A stretch of 64,000 bases of DNA from Verrucomicrobiota bacterium (GTDB lineage: Bacteria; Verrucomicrobiota; Verrucomicrobiia; Limisphaerales; J093): positions 64,001 through 128,000 of the forward strand of contig JAKQDD010000211.1 of assembly GCA_029556615.1 (NCBI GenBank), written 5' to 3'. The translations under genes were made by a program, and so were the position numbers. Positions 45,574 through 53,920 of this stretch are shown here, one piece after another; the first letter of the stretch is position 1, and every line of letters begins with the position of its first letter. Under the pieces are notes generated by a model. That model worked only from the letters and a program-made list of their open reading frames with translations, did no database searches and was not told the DNA's origin.

Positions 45574-46484
45574 CGGGTGATGATGAGGCGCGAGAGGCCG
45601 AGCGGGTTGTGGCAGATGAAGCCGAGCTGCTCGAAGACCGAGAAGCCGATCTGCCGCTTCACGGGGTCGTCCGCCGACAGGACCGTGAGCTCGGTGCGAA
45701 CCGGGATGCGGCCGAAGTACTCCGGCTCGCAGCACACGTAGCCGACGCCGACCGGGACGATGATGGACACGATGATCCGTGCCCCGTAGATCGTCCCGAG
45801 GATGCCGGTGTTGAGCAGCGTGTTCTGCGTGTCGAAGTCGAGGATCTCCCGACCGAACTTTCGCAGGTCCGCGTAGTCACGCGCGTTCAGGAAGAAGTGC
45901 GCGACCCGCAGGTTGTTCCGCTCGACGAGCGCGTAGCTGTCCGCGATCTGCTGACCCGACAGCGGGGCCACCACCGGGATGTCCGGGTTGGTCTGGCCGG
46001 GGATGTTGTCGAATCCCGCCTCGGCGGTCGAGTCGATGATGACGAACACACGGTCGTCCTCGCTCGCCATGATCTGGGCCTTGGCCAGCTCCTGGCAGCG
46101 CTCGATCAGGTCGTACCGGCGCTCCTTGATCTGCTGGTACGGGATCATCGGAGCCGTCGCGATCTCGATGAGGGGGACGTTGACCCGGCGCGGCTTGATG
46201 ATGGCCTGCACCGACTCGCCGTCCTCCCCCACGACAAAGGCCGCTACTTCCGGATCCTTGTCGTAGATGGCCAGCGCGCCGTCAGGAAGCTGGTCGACCT
46301 TGAACGCCTTGCGGCCGACCGCCTGGTAGTCGCGCTTGAGACGCAGCGGCTGCTGCATGGAGGCGGCCAGCTTCTGGAAGCCACCCTTGGTCTTGAGCAG
46401 GCGTCCGATCACCTGCTGCTTGTGCGCTGCGATCGAAGCCGGATCGGAACCGGGAGCGCCGTTCTGCATGTTGGGCGTGTTCAT
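45570..46484 (-). CDS. Major capsid protein (HK97-like)
   Basis: This 304-residue protein has the shape of short HK97-fold capsid subunits. An N-terminal helical arm is followed by the core segment EIATAPMIPYQQIKERRYDL, a helix IERCQELAKAQIMASEDDRV, and a C-terminal part with VPVGVGYVCCEPEYFGRIPV. Similar sequences are major capsid proteins of large tailed phages. It follows the protease, EF-hand and accessory genes, the normal head order. It forms the capsid shell. Confidence 0.85.
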   Translation of the reverse strand: MNTPNMQNGAPGSDPASIAAHKQQVIGRLLKTKGGFQKLAASMQQPLRLKRDYQAVGRKAFKVDQLPDGALAIYDKDPEVAAFVVGEDGESVQAIIKPRRVNVPLIEIATAPMIPYQQIKERRYDLIERCQELAKAQIMASEDDRVFVIIDSTAEAGFDNIPGQTNPDIPVVAPLSGQQIADSYALVERNNLRVAHFFLNARDYADLRKFGREILDFDTQNTLLNTGILGTIYGARIIVSIIVPVGVGYVCCEPEYFGRIPVRTELTVLSADDPVKRQIGFSVFEQLGFICHNPLGLSRLIITR

Positions 46485-46499
46485 GGGGGTTCCTTTCCG

Positions 46500-47243
46500 T
46501 TAGATGCGCTGGTCGTACACGAGGCCCGGGTGAGAGGAGTCGGGCACCATCTTGAGGACACCGATGGTGGTCGCCGGCCCGCCCCGCTGCATGATGGTCA
46601 GCAGGTTCGCCGCCGTGTCCATCGGGACCTGGGTCCGCACGTAGCTCTCCGCGGTCACCGTGGCGACCTGCTCGACGTTGTACCGGGTGCCGCCCTTGCC
46701 GGTGATGACGCGCGGCATGAGGAACCCGTTGCGGCTCGACACGAGCTCCGCGCCCGGCACGTACAGGATCTCCGTCTTGGCCGGCGCGTTGGCCGGGTCG
46801 ACGTCCGCGATGAGGTGGGTCTCGTACAGACCGTTCTTGTACGTTCCACCACCACTCATGTACGTGAGGATCCCGCTGCCCGCCGTCGTGGTGTTGTCGA
46901 ACGCGTTGTTGCCCGTCGAGGTGTTGAAGTACACCCCCAGCGGCCGGTAGTTGTTCGAGTAGTCCGGGTTGAGCTTGATCTTGTTCTGGATGTCGGGATC
47001 GCCAGGTCCACCGGTGACGTCGTTGCCCGCATCAGGGCGCACGAACGCGACGCTGCCCGAGAGGGCACCGCGCTTCACGGGGTTGACGTACCGGCTGATA
47101 GTGCCCGGGGTCGCGACAGCACACGGGTTTAGCTGGGTCAGGCCATCGTCGGCCAGCCCGGAGAACCCGTTCTGAATTGCCCGGTAGATCACCGTCAGTG
47201 CGGTGGCAGATCCCAGGAACGCTTGCGACGTCTGTCCGATCAT
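46500..47243 (-). CDS. Capsid-associated (decoration-like) protein
   Basis: This 247-residue protein begins MIGQTSQAFLGSATALTVIY and is beta-rich with many Asn, Gly, Thr and Tyr residues, like capsid cement proteins. It lies 15 bases upstream of the major capsid gene, so the pair is co-transcribed at similar levels. Role inferred from position and composition. Confidence 0.5.
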   Translation of the reverse strand: MIGQTSQAFLGSATALTVIYRAIQNGFSGLADDGLTQLNPCAVATPGTISRYVNPVKRGALSGSVAFVRPDAGNDVTGGPGDPDIQNKIKLNPDYSNNYRPLGVYFNTSTGNNAFDNTTTAGSGILTYMSGGGTYKNGLYETHLIADVDPANAPAKTEILYVPGAELVSSRNGFLMPRVITGKGGTRYNVEQVATVTAESYVRTQVPMDTAANLLTIMQRGGPATTIGVLKMVPDSSHPGLVYDQRI

Positions 47244-47291
47244 CGTCTTGATGTCCTTGTTTACAAACGGGAGAGTTCTGGGTCGTCTGAC

Positions 47292-47314
47292 GACCGAGGC
47301 ACCTCGCCTCGGTC
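47292..47314 (-). promoter_or_regulatory. Leader hairpin of the capsid operon
   Basis: GACCGAGGC (47292-47300) pairs perfectly with GCCTCGGTC (47306-47314) in the untranslated leader of the decoration and capsid genes. It may protect the transcript 5' end. Confidence 0.45.
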
Positions 47315-47396
47315 ACGTATGACCTGGGCGAGCACATATACGAGCTATTGAGGAAAACGGGGGGAGGAGAGAAAAAACTTCAGGGAGGGAAGCCGA

Positions 47397-47418
47397 CGTG
47401 AGCCCCAGAGGGCTCACG
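47397..47418 (-). terminator. Terminator-like hairpin before capsid operon
   Basis: CGTGAGCCC and GGGCTCACG form a 9-base stem with a CAGA loop, two bases beyond the stop of the EF-hand gene. A T-run follows on the minus strand about 20 bases later, at about 47372-47377. It separates the scaffold-like gene from the capsid genes. Confidence 0.6.
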
Positions 47419-47420
47419 GG

Positions 47421-49193
47421 CTAGGAGTTCCAGAGGATGGAGAGCTCGTCGACCGACATGTCTTCGGGGCGGCGACGGCCGCCACCCATCCCGGCCGGCT
47501 TGGCCGTGCTGGCCTGGCGAGCCATGCCCGCCGCACCGAGAGCCTTCGCCCCGTTGGAGGCGCGACGCGGTTGCGGGTTGAGGGGCAGGTTGCCAGCGGT
47601 CTGGCCGCCACCGAACACTTCGTCGACCACCGCCTGGTCCGCGGCAGACATCGGCGCGATCCCTTCGTCGAAGAACGCCGAGGAGGCCATGGGCTCCGAC
47701 CCCTCATCTTCGTCCTCTTCCGCAGCTCCCTCGTCCTCCGCGAGGATCGAGGCAGCCTGGGAGTCCGTACCCTCGTCCTTGTCGTCGTCCGCACCATCGC
47801 CCTCAGCGGCCTGCTTCACCTTGGGGCGCTTGGACGCCGTGGGGGTCCGGCTGGCAGTCGGCATACCGCTCGTCTGCTCGTCATCGTCACCCGCCTTGTC
47901 GTCGTCCTCCTCCGCAGCCTGCTTGCCCTTGGGGGGCTTCTTGGCGGCAGCGCTCGCGGCCGGACGCTTCGAGGCGGTCGGGGCCTTGGCGGCCTCCTTG
48001 TTCGCCTCGTCCTCCTCCTTCTTGTCCTTGATGAACGGAGGGAGGTCGGAGTCGTCACCAGCCGACTTGCCGGAGTCGTCCGTACCACCGTCCTCGCCCA
48101 TCTCCTCCTTCTCGCCCTCGGACTCCGCGACGCGAGCAGCCAGCGTCGCGTCCTGCGGCTTGAGGGCCGGAGTGCCGGCGACCGGAGCCTGGACCCCGAG
48201 GCCCTTGTAGAGGTCCTCGGCCGAGATCACGCCGTCCTCGTTGCGGTCGAGCGCCGCGAACAACATGCGCGACCCCTTCCACTCGGAGGCGAGCACCTTG
48301 CCGTCACGGTTCCCGTCGAGGGCCGCGAACAGGCTCTTGGCGGAGCTCGCGGTGAGAGCGCGCTGCGCAGCTTCCTTGGTGGCAGCCGACTTGGCGCTCG
48401 CTGGGATGAGGCGGTCCTCGATCATCGCGAGGCGCTGCCCCTGGGTCTTCACCGCGCTCTGGATGTCCTTGAGCGCGCTCATCACTTGCTTGTTCATGGC
48501 GTCATCACTCCCGAACACGCCTCCGTCATCGAGGGTGCCTTCGTCGAGGTCGTCGAGGTCGTCGTCTCCGTCATCGAAGCTGCCGAGGCCCACGTCGGCC
48601 ACGTCCTCCACGGGAGGTCCGAGCGGCGCGGCGTCCATCGTGTCATCGACCATCAGGTCGTCACCCATGACACCGCCCTCACCACACGCCTGCTGGCTGG
48701 TCGCCAGCTGGCTCGTAGCGGCCGGGGTCGCCTGCTCCAGGCGCGCCAGGCGGTCCGGGTCGGACATGAGGACCGTCCCGAGATGTACCACGTCGTCCTC
48801 GCTCGCCTTGGTGCCGAGGAAGGAGCGCGCGGCCTTGGTGCAGCGGACCGCGAGCTTCTTGATCCGCAGCTTCTCCGCCGCGACGCGCTGACGCGAGGCC
48901 GTCATGGGCTCCCGCGTCTTGGAGTACATCGCGGGATGGTCCTTGTCGAACTCGTCGTAGCCCGGATTGGCCGGCGGGTTGCCTTCCTTGTAGGGAGGCG
49001 GCGTCTGGTCCTCAGCCCACGCAGAGGGGTCGCCCTTGGCGAGGTCAGCCTCTGTGGGCTGTGGGTACGAGGCCGGATGCTCATTCTGGAGGTCCGACTC
49101 GTAGCCAGGGTTCGCGGGGGGATCGTTCATCGCGGCCGACCGGGCCTTCCAGGTTGTCCGCGTACGAAGCGGCTTGTGGTCGTTGATGCTCAT
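47421..49193 (-). CDS. Scaffold-position protein with paired EF-hands
   Basis: This 590-residue protein has two adjacent EF-hand calcium loops: DGNRDGKVLASE (293-304) and DRNEDGVISAED (316-327). The N-terminal part carries two PPANPGY repeats followed by HPA. The second half is acidic and disordered, with repeated Ala/Lys/Thr and Asp/Glu patches. It lies between protease and capsid genes, the place of a scaffold. Calcium-bound EF-hands in such a protein are unusual and could control assembly. Part may be cleaved by the protease during maturation. Confidence 0.65.
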   Translation of the reverse strand: MSINDHKPLRTRTTWKARSAAMNDPPANPGYESDLQNEHPASYPQPTEADLAKGDPSAWAEDQTPPPYKEGNPPANPGYDEFDKDHPAMYSKTREPMTASRQRVAAEKLRIKKLAVRCTKAARSFLGTKASEDDVVHLGTVLMSDPDRLARLEQATPAATSQLATSQQACGEGGVMGDDLMVDDTMDAAPLGPPVEDVADVGLGSFDDGDDDLDDLDEGTLDDGGVFGSDDAMNKQVMSALKDIQSAVKTQGQRLAMIEDRLIPASAKSAATKEAAQRALTASSAKSLFAALDGNRDGKVLASEWKGSRMLFAALDRNEDGVISAEDLYKGLGVQAPVAGTPALKPQDATLAARVAESEGEKEEMGEDGGTDDSGKSAGDDSDLPPFIKDKKEEDEANKEAAKAPTASKRPAASAAAKKPPKGKQAAEEDDDKAGDDDEQTSGMPTASRTPTASKRPKVKQAAEGDGADDDKDEGTDSQAASILAEDEGAAEEDEDEGSEPMASSAFFDEGIAPMSAADQAVVDEVFGGGQTAGNLPLNPQPRRASNGAKALGAAGMARQASTAKPAGMGGGRRRPEDMSVDELSILWNS

Positions 49194-49282
49194 CTTGGAT
49201 CTCCTAAGATCGGGAGAGGGCCGTGTTTTATGCTCTCAACCGGGCTCTCGGCCGCTCATTCGAGCGACAGAGCAAAGTGCAA

Positions 49283-50779
49283 CTATTGAGGTTTAGGGGT
49301 GCGCGACCCTGGCAGAAGCCTCGCGACCCGCAGTGCTGTCTCCGCCTCGCCTCGGGTTAGGGGCCTTCCCACCTCGATCCCACACCGAGTCAGGAAGTCG
49401 ACGCGTCGCCCCGCACGCAACAGGGGAGCGGCCCTCCCGATCGCGGTGGCGAATCGCGGGGACATGGAGGACCCGAGCCCCGCCAGCAGACCCGGGAGCC
49501 CGCGAAGGAAGGCTGCGTCATCCATGGCGGCCTGCGCGTAGGAGGCGATCGCGTGGCGACGCCTCGCTACGGCCCCAAGCCGGGACAGGTTGTCGTTGTC
49601 GTCAGGAGCCCCCGGTACCGTGTCGCGAACGCCGCCCTCGTCCATGCGCTCGCGGATCTTACTGACGGCTCGCTGGTAGATGTAGTTCTGGACCTGGTCA
49701 ATCGCGTCGTCCAGGGGGGATGCCGGGGGCTGCGTGGGTGTGGAGGACTCGTCTTCTCCAACTTCTCCGGAATCATCCTGCGTGAAGTCTGAGGCGTCAT
49801 CTGCTCGACGAGTGGCCGTACGGGCAGCTCCTCCCTTCCAGGACCCTGGCACCACCTTCTTCTTGGCGACCTTTCCTTCAGGAGGCCCACCCTCAGGGGG
49901 TTCCAACACTCCACGGCTCACCGCGCCCTTGAACGCAGGCCCCTCCACCCAAGACGCCTCCTTGAACACCACTCCACCCGTTGGGTCGATCGTCTCGTGC
50001 CCGCAGATCTCCGCGACACGAGACGGCTCCCCGTCCTCGTCCGTGAACATCTGGCCCTTGAAGTGCCGGACGCAGGGGCACAGCTCCGTGTCGTCGACCG
50101 ACCAGTGCCCGCAGCACGAGCAGATGGTGCCCACGACGTCGCACCCCATCGACATCTTGTCGATGGACCCGTCGAGGATGCCCGCGCACAGCTCCTCATG
50201 CTCCCTGGAGGTCGCTACCAAGATGTCTACGTACAGGGTCGGACCGAGGTTGCGGATCGCAGCGTCGAGCAGCCGCCCCTTGGACAGAGCCTCGACCTGG
50301 ACGTGCTCGATGAAGTTGTGACCCCCGACGAACGTGCGGTAGCTCTTGAGGAGCACACCCCGCGAGAAGGCGTCGTTGTTGTCGTTGATGTACTTCTGCG
50401 TGGGTCGGGAGATGCGAAAGTCCCCGTATCGACGGTTCGGCTTGAACCCCGCCGGACCGAGGACGTGGAGCATCGACCGGAAGTCGAACGAGGCGAGGCG
50501 ACCCGCCCCAAGGAACCCAGACCCCTGAGGGACATCTGGGTTCTTGGGCTCGTAAGTATCGACGGACGCGACGATCGTCGCGTGCGAGAGTACGTACTCG
50601 GCGGGGTTGAAGTGTTCTCCGACGATGTCGGAGGCTACATCCACGATGGACTGACGCGTCGAGCTACACCGCGCAACGATCCTACGCTTCCGCGCTCCAT
50701 CGGCCAGGAAGTCAGGCCAGTCGGTCGTACGCAGGTTGGCGTGTGCGACGCAAGCCCGCCCGTAGACACGCTTAGCCAC
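49283..50779 (-). CDS. Probable prohead (head maturation) protease
   Basis: This 498-residue protein starts at GTG 50779. The first 240 residues contain LSHATIVASVDTYEPKN, then GHNFIEHVQVEALSKGRLLD and YVDILVATSREHEELCAGIL. Together these form a recognisable pattern of head maturation proteases in large tailed phages. A Cys-rich patch (CSCCGHW and CPCVRH near 220-240) suggests a metal site. The C-terminal half is disordered and likely removed on self-cleavage. The catalytic residues cannot be assigned by eye. Confidence 0.6.
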   Translation of the reverse strand: MAKRVYGRACVAHANLRTTDWPDFLADGARKRRIVARCSSTRQSIVDVASDIVGEHFNPAEYVLSHATIVASVDTYEPKNPDVPQGSGFLGAGRLASFDFRSMLHVLGPAGFKPNRRYGDFRISRPTQKYINDNNDAFSRGVLLKSYRTFVGGHNFIEHVQVEALSKGRLLDAAIRNLGPTLYVDILVATSREHEELCAGILDGSIDKMSMGCDVVGTICSCCGHWSVDDTELCPCVRHFKGQMFTDEDGEPSRVAEICGHETIDPTGGVVFKEASWVEGPAFKGAVSRGVLEPPEGGPPEGKVAKKKVVPGSWKGGAARTATRRADDASDFTQDDSGEVGEDESSTPTQPPASPLDDAIDQVQNYIYQRAVSKIRERMDEGGVRDTVPGAPDDNDNLSRLGAVARRRHAIASYAQAAMDDAAFLRGLPGLLAGLGSSMSPRFATAIGRAAPLLRAGRRVDFLTRCGIEVGRPLTRGEAETALRVARLLPGSRTPKPQ

Positions 50780-50782
50780 GAA

Positions 50783-51328
50783 TCACCGCCCTCGGCCGCT
50801 GGAGGCCATCACGAACGACGGGTGCCCCTCGATGTCGCAAGGGTCGACCAGGAACTTACACTTCCAACACGCCAGGATGCGCATGTTGGCTCCTCCCTGT
50901 CGCCGGTGTGTGGCCCCCAGCATGCGCTTTCCGCACCGCGGACAGGCGTAGTGCCCAGAAGATCGCTCGTCCCCGTTGGCTCGGTACTTTCGGTCGGGAG
51001 CCGCCCAGTAGATCGCCTGCTTCTGGATCGGCATGACCTTCTGAACCGGACTCATCGACTCCGAGATCGTCGGGGTCAGGTTGCGAGACACAAGCTGGAT
51101 CTCCTCAACGGAGATGCGCTGGATCCCGTGGGGCCACTGTACGTCAGCCATCCCTGTCGCAGGATAGACGGCCAGAAGCCGCCCTACCGCGTCGTGGTTT
51201 CCCAGGAACGTAGCCACCACGTCACCTGGATAGTAGGTGCGGGCGAGCTCCTGTGTGTCCACGAAGCCGCGGCGGGGACGCCACGACGCTATGAGGCGAC
51301 GCGCGATCCTCTTGTCGGTGGGGTGCAT
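50783..51328 (-). CDS. Protein with C-terminal zinc ribbon
   Basis: This 181-residue protein has a beta-rich first part (PGDVVATFLGNHDAVGRLLA, then GMADVQWPHGIQRISVEEIQ), like a small barrel domain. A C-terminal zinc ribbon follows, with CPRC and CWKC pairs about 22 residues apart. It is located between a large internal protein and the protease. A structural or DNA-contact role in the head is possible. Confidence 0.6.
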   Translation of the reverse strand: MHPTDKRIARRLIASWRPRRGFVDTQELARTYYPGDVVATFLGNHDAVGRLLAVYPATGMADVQWPHGIQRISVEEIQLVSRNLTPTISESMSPVQKVMPIQKQAIYWAAPDRKYRANGDERSSGHYACPRCGKRMLGATHRRQGGANMRILACWKCKFLVDPCDIEGHPSFVMASSGRGR

Positions 51329-51342
51329 CGGGGGTTCTGCCC

Positions 51343-53898
51343 CTACTTGCCCTGGACCCGCTTCCGCAGAGCTCCCGAGGCGAGCATCGCGACCCGCTGG
51401 ATCTCAGCGTTCTGCTCCGCACTCGGCGAGATGATGCCGGCCTGCATGCTCTTGCGCATCGTGCGCACCTGCGCCTCAAGCTGCCGGAGGCCCTCTACCG
51501 ATGCCTGAACTCCGGGACGCGGTGCACGCGGCTCCGGCGTGGTCTTGCCGGGGTCGAGCTTGCCCGCCTCGTAGTCGTCACCGAGCTCGCGATTCTCCTG
51601 CATGGTGAACTCGCCCGTGAAGGTCGAGTCGTTTGGGGTCAGGTCCTCCAGGGGACCAGACACCTCGCGCCCGATGTTCTCGGGGTCCCAGTCGGCCGCC
51701 TGCCGGCGCTGCGTGGCCTGACGAGGCTGAGCGACTGGAGCTGCCGCAGGGGCGGGGGCTGCCGCAGGGGCTGCCGCAGCAGGGGCTGCCGCAGGGGCTG
51801 CCGCAGCAGGGGCTGCGACAGGAGCGCCACCATCGAGGTGGTCAGCGACCTTGTCGGCGATCTGCGTGAACGCCTGAACGGCACCGGGCGCGATCGCCAG
51901 GTCCGCCTGATTTTGCTGGAGCGCCATGACACACCGGTCAAGCTGCGCGGCCAGCTTGCGCCGCTCCCGAACCATAAGGGGAGAGAGGGTTGCATTCTTC
52001 GTGTGCGTCGGGGGTGCGGGACGCTTCGCTTCGGACATGGAACTATCCTCCTGCGCTGGGGGCCTAGATAGGGGCTGTATCGAGTCAGGGTCGACGACCT
52101 TCTTCGACAGGACGGACAGGTCGCCGGTCTTGACCGCATGTCGCACCTTGGCGAGGTGCGGGTCGTCGAGGGGGAGAGGCTCTACCTCCCCTGAGTCGAA
52201 CAGTTGCTGTAGCAGCTCGTCAAGGGACTTCACGCCCGCTAGGACGAGGTTAGAGGTCGCGGCCTCGATCGCACCCTCGTCGGGAGGGTTGGCGCGCAGG
52301 TGCGAGAGCAGGTCCTTGGTAGCCGACCGGATCTTCTCATCACGCTTCGCTTTCTTGTTGGCACGCGACCGCAAGTCCTTGGCGCTCACGCGCTTGCGCC
52401 CCTTGGCGTCACCCTTCGATGTTGCGTTGAGGACCGCCTGCACGGTGGTGGCGTCCTCCAGGACGATCCGACGCACCGCGTCCCGAAGAACGGCCTTCTG
52501 ACCTGCCCCAAGGCGCGGGCCCCCGTCAGTCCTCAGCAGGTCTCCCACGTCCTCGAACGGCCCGTCCTTCACGAGGTCCGCGAGGTCGTCGTTGTCCGCC
52601 TCTTGCAGTGCGTGGGACATTGCGGATCGTCCCTCTGGACCAAAGAAGGTGTCCGACGGGACGAGCATCGCCTCCGCCCGTCCCGCCTTGGCCATCACCT
52701 GGACGAGCTTACCGAACGAGGGGGACATCTCCGGCCGGAGCCGCACCTCCTTCCCCTTCTTGTCGCTCATGAACGACAGGTCTACGTCGTCGGCGTCCTC
52801 GTCATCGTCCCCAGAGGGCTCCAAGAAGGGGAACAGCTTGGCGGCATCATCCTTGGGCAGGATCGCGGGGTCTCCCTTAGGGAGTTTCTTGACCTTAGGC
52901 TTTGGTTCGTTGACGGGCTGGACGTAGGCGACGGGGTCCTCTCCCTCCAGGTAGCAGGCAAGGGCGAGCCCGTCGATGCGGGCCTCCAGGTTGGCGCGGC
53001 GTGGGTGGTCGTCCGCCATCCCCTGTAGCAGGAGGGCGGAGCGGTTGAGCGCCTTCTGCCGCTGCTCCCTCCCTGCCTGCCTGAAGATGTTGAAGGAGGC
53101 CCTCGCCGACCCCGCTAGGGCCTTGTCAGACATGTCGCTCTGAAGCGGCACGCCCGCGAGGCGCTCCGGGTTGGATACCAAGCTGTCGGTGACTGCGATG
53201 GCCGCTACAGCGGCCCCGAGCTGCTCGGGATTCGACTTCCCGCGCGCGTTGTTCTGCGCGCGGCGCACCTCATCGGCGACCCACCCGAAGTTCTTCTTGG
53301 CGACCTGCTTGGCGACGAACCCCACCCGATCGCCAAACGCCTGCATCGCCTGGTCAAACTCAGCGTCCGGCAGGTCGAGCATGGCCTTGACGTACGGGTG
53401 GTCGTCTCCTCCAAGGTCCGACTTCAGGGTCTCCCGGAAGCTGTCGCGGATCGCGGATAGGCGCTTCTGTCGGACCTCAGCACGGTCCTCTGGGGACTCC
53501 TCGTCATCGAACTCCTCCTCCCCATCCTCGTCGTCAGACTCCTCCGCACCATCTGCGATCGCCTTGGCACGCTCCTCGTCGGGAGCAGAGGTGGGATGGT
53601 CCGCGTCCGGCGGCCACACCCCCCAGGCAGAGTCCGCCTGCCAGTAGTCGCCCGGCCGCTTCTTCTTCTCGTCTCGCTGGACGCGCCGCGCCCCTACGAC
53701 CTTGTAGTTGAGCGACAGGTCGGCGTCTTCTCCCCCAACATCTGGGTCGGGGTCGACCTCCATCCTGTGCCTTTGCAGGTCGTGACGTGGGGGCTTCTTC
53801 GTGGGGGGAGGACGGACGTTGCGCTCGGCCTCCCGGTCCTCACGCTCCGCGTGGTCGAGAGTCGCCCAGAAGGAGCGGGCTGACGAGTCGAACTCCAT
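51343..53898 (-). CDS. Large head-module protein, unknown
   Basis: This 851-residue protein has a disordered acidic N-terminus (about 1-150), a long helical and charged body, and a Pro/Ala repeat region near 715-750 before a short helical end. It lies between portal and zinc-ribbon genes. No enzyme motif is recognised. Size and composition fit an internal head or portal-associated protein. Confidence 0.55.
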   Translation of the reverse strand: MEFDSSARSFWATLDHAEREDREAERNVRPPPTKKPPRHDLQRHRMEVDPDPDVGGEDADLSLNYKVVGARRVQRDEKKKRPGDYWQADSAWGVWPPDADHPTSAPDEERAKAIADGAEESDDEDGEEEFDDEESPEDRAEVRQKRLSAIRDSFRETLKSDLGGDDHPYVKAMLDLPDAEFDQAMQAFGDRVGFVAKQVAKKNFGWVADEVRRAQNNARGKSNPEQLGAAVAAIAVTDSLVSNPERLAGVPLQSDMSDKALAGSARASFNIFRQAGREQRQKALNRSALLLQGMADDHPRRANLEARIDGLALACYLEGEDPVAYVQPVNEPKPKVKKLPKGDPAILPKDDAAKLFPFLEPSGDDDEDADDVDLSFMSDKKGKEVRLRPEMSPSFGKLVQVMAKAGRAEAMLVPSDTFFGPEGRSAMSHALQEADNDDLADLVKDGPFEDVGDLLRTDGGPRLGAGQKAVLRDAVRRIVLEDATTVQAVLNATSKGDAKGRKRVSAKDLRSRANKKAKRDEKIRSATKDLLSHLRANPPDEGAIEAATSNLVLAGVKSLDELLQQLFDSGEVEPLPLDDPHLAKVRHAVKTGDLSVLSKKVVDPDSIQPLSRPPAQEDSSMSEAKRPAPPTHTKNATLSPLMVRERRKLAAQLDRCVMALQQNQADLAIAPGAVQAFTQIADKVADHLDGGAPVAAPAAAAPAAAPAAAAPAAAPAPAAAPVAQPRQATQRRQAADWDPENIGREVSGPLEDLTPNDSTFTGEFTMQENRELGDDYEAGKLDPGKTTPEPRAPRPGVQASVEGLRQLEAQVRTMRKSMQAGIISPSAEQNAEIQRVAMLASGALRKRVQGK
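51741..51817. repeat. Pro/Ala-coding tandem repeat
   Basis: Alternating 12- and 15-base units of GGGGCTGCCGCA type encode a PAAAPAAAPA linker. It is a likely slippage-prone flexible spacer. Confidence 0.7.
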
Positions 53899-53920
53899 AC
53901 AACCGACTCACCTAGAACGC

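Noticed and set aside
51741-51817. A CRISPR-like array, because short units repeat
   Set aside because: Units are 12-15 bases, lie in frame and encode a Pro/Ala linker; there are no unique spacers.
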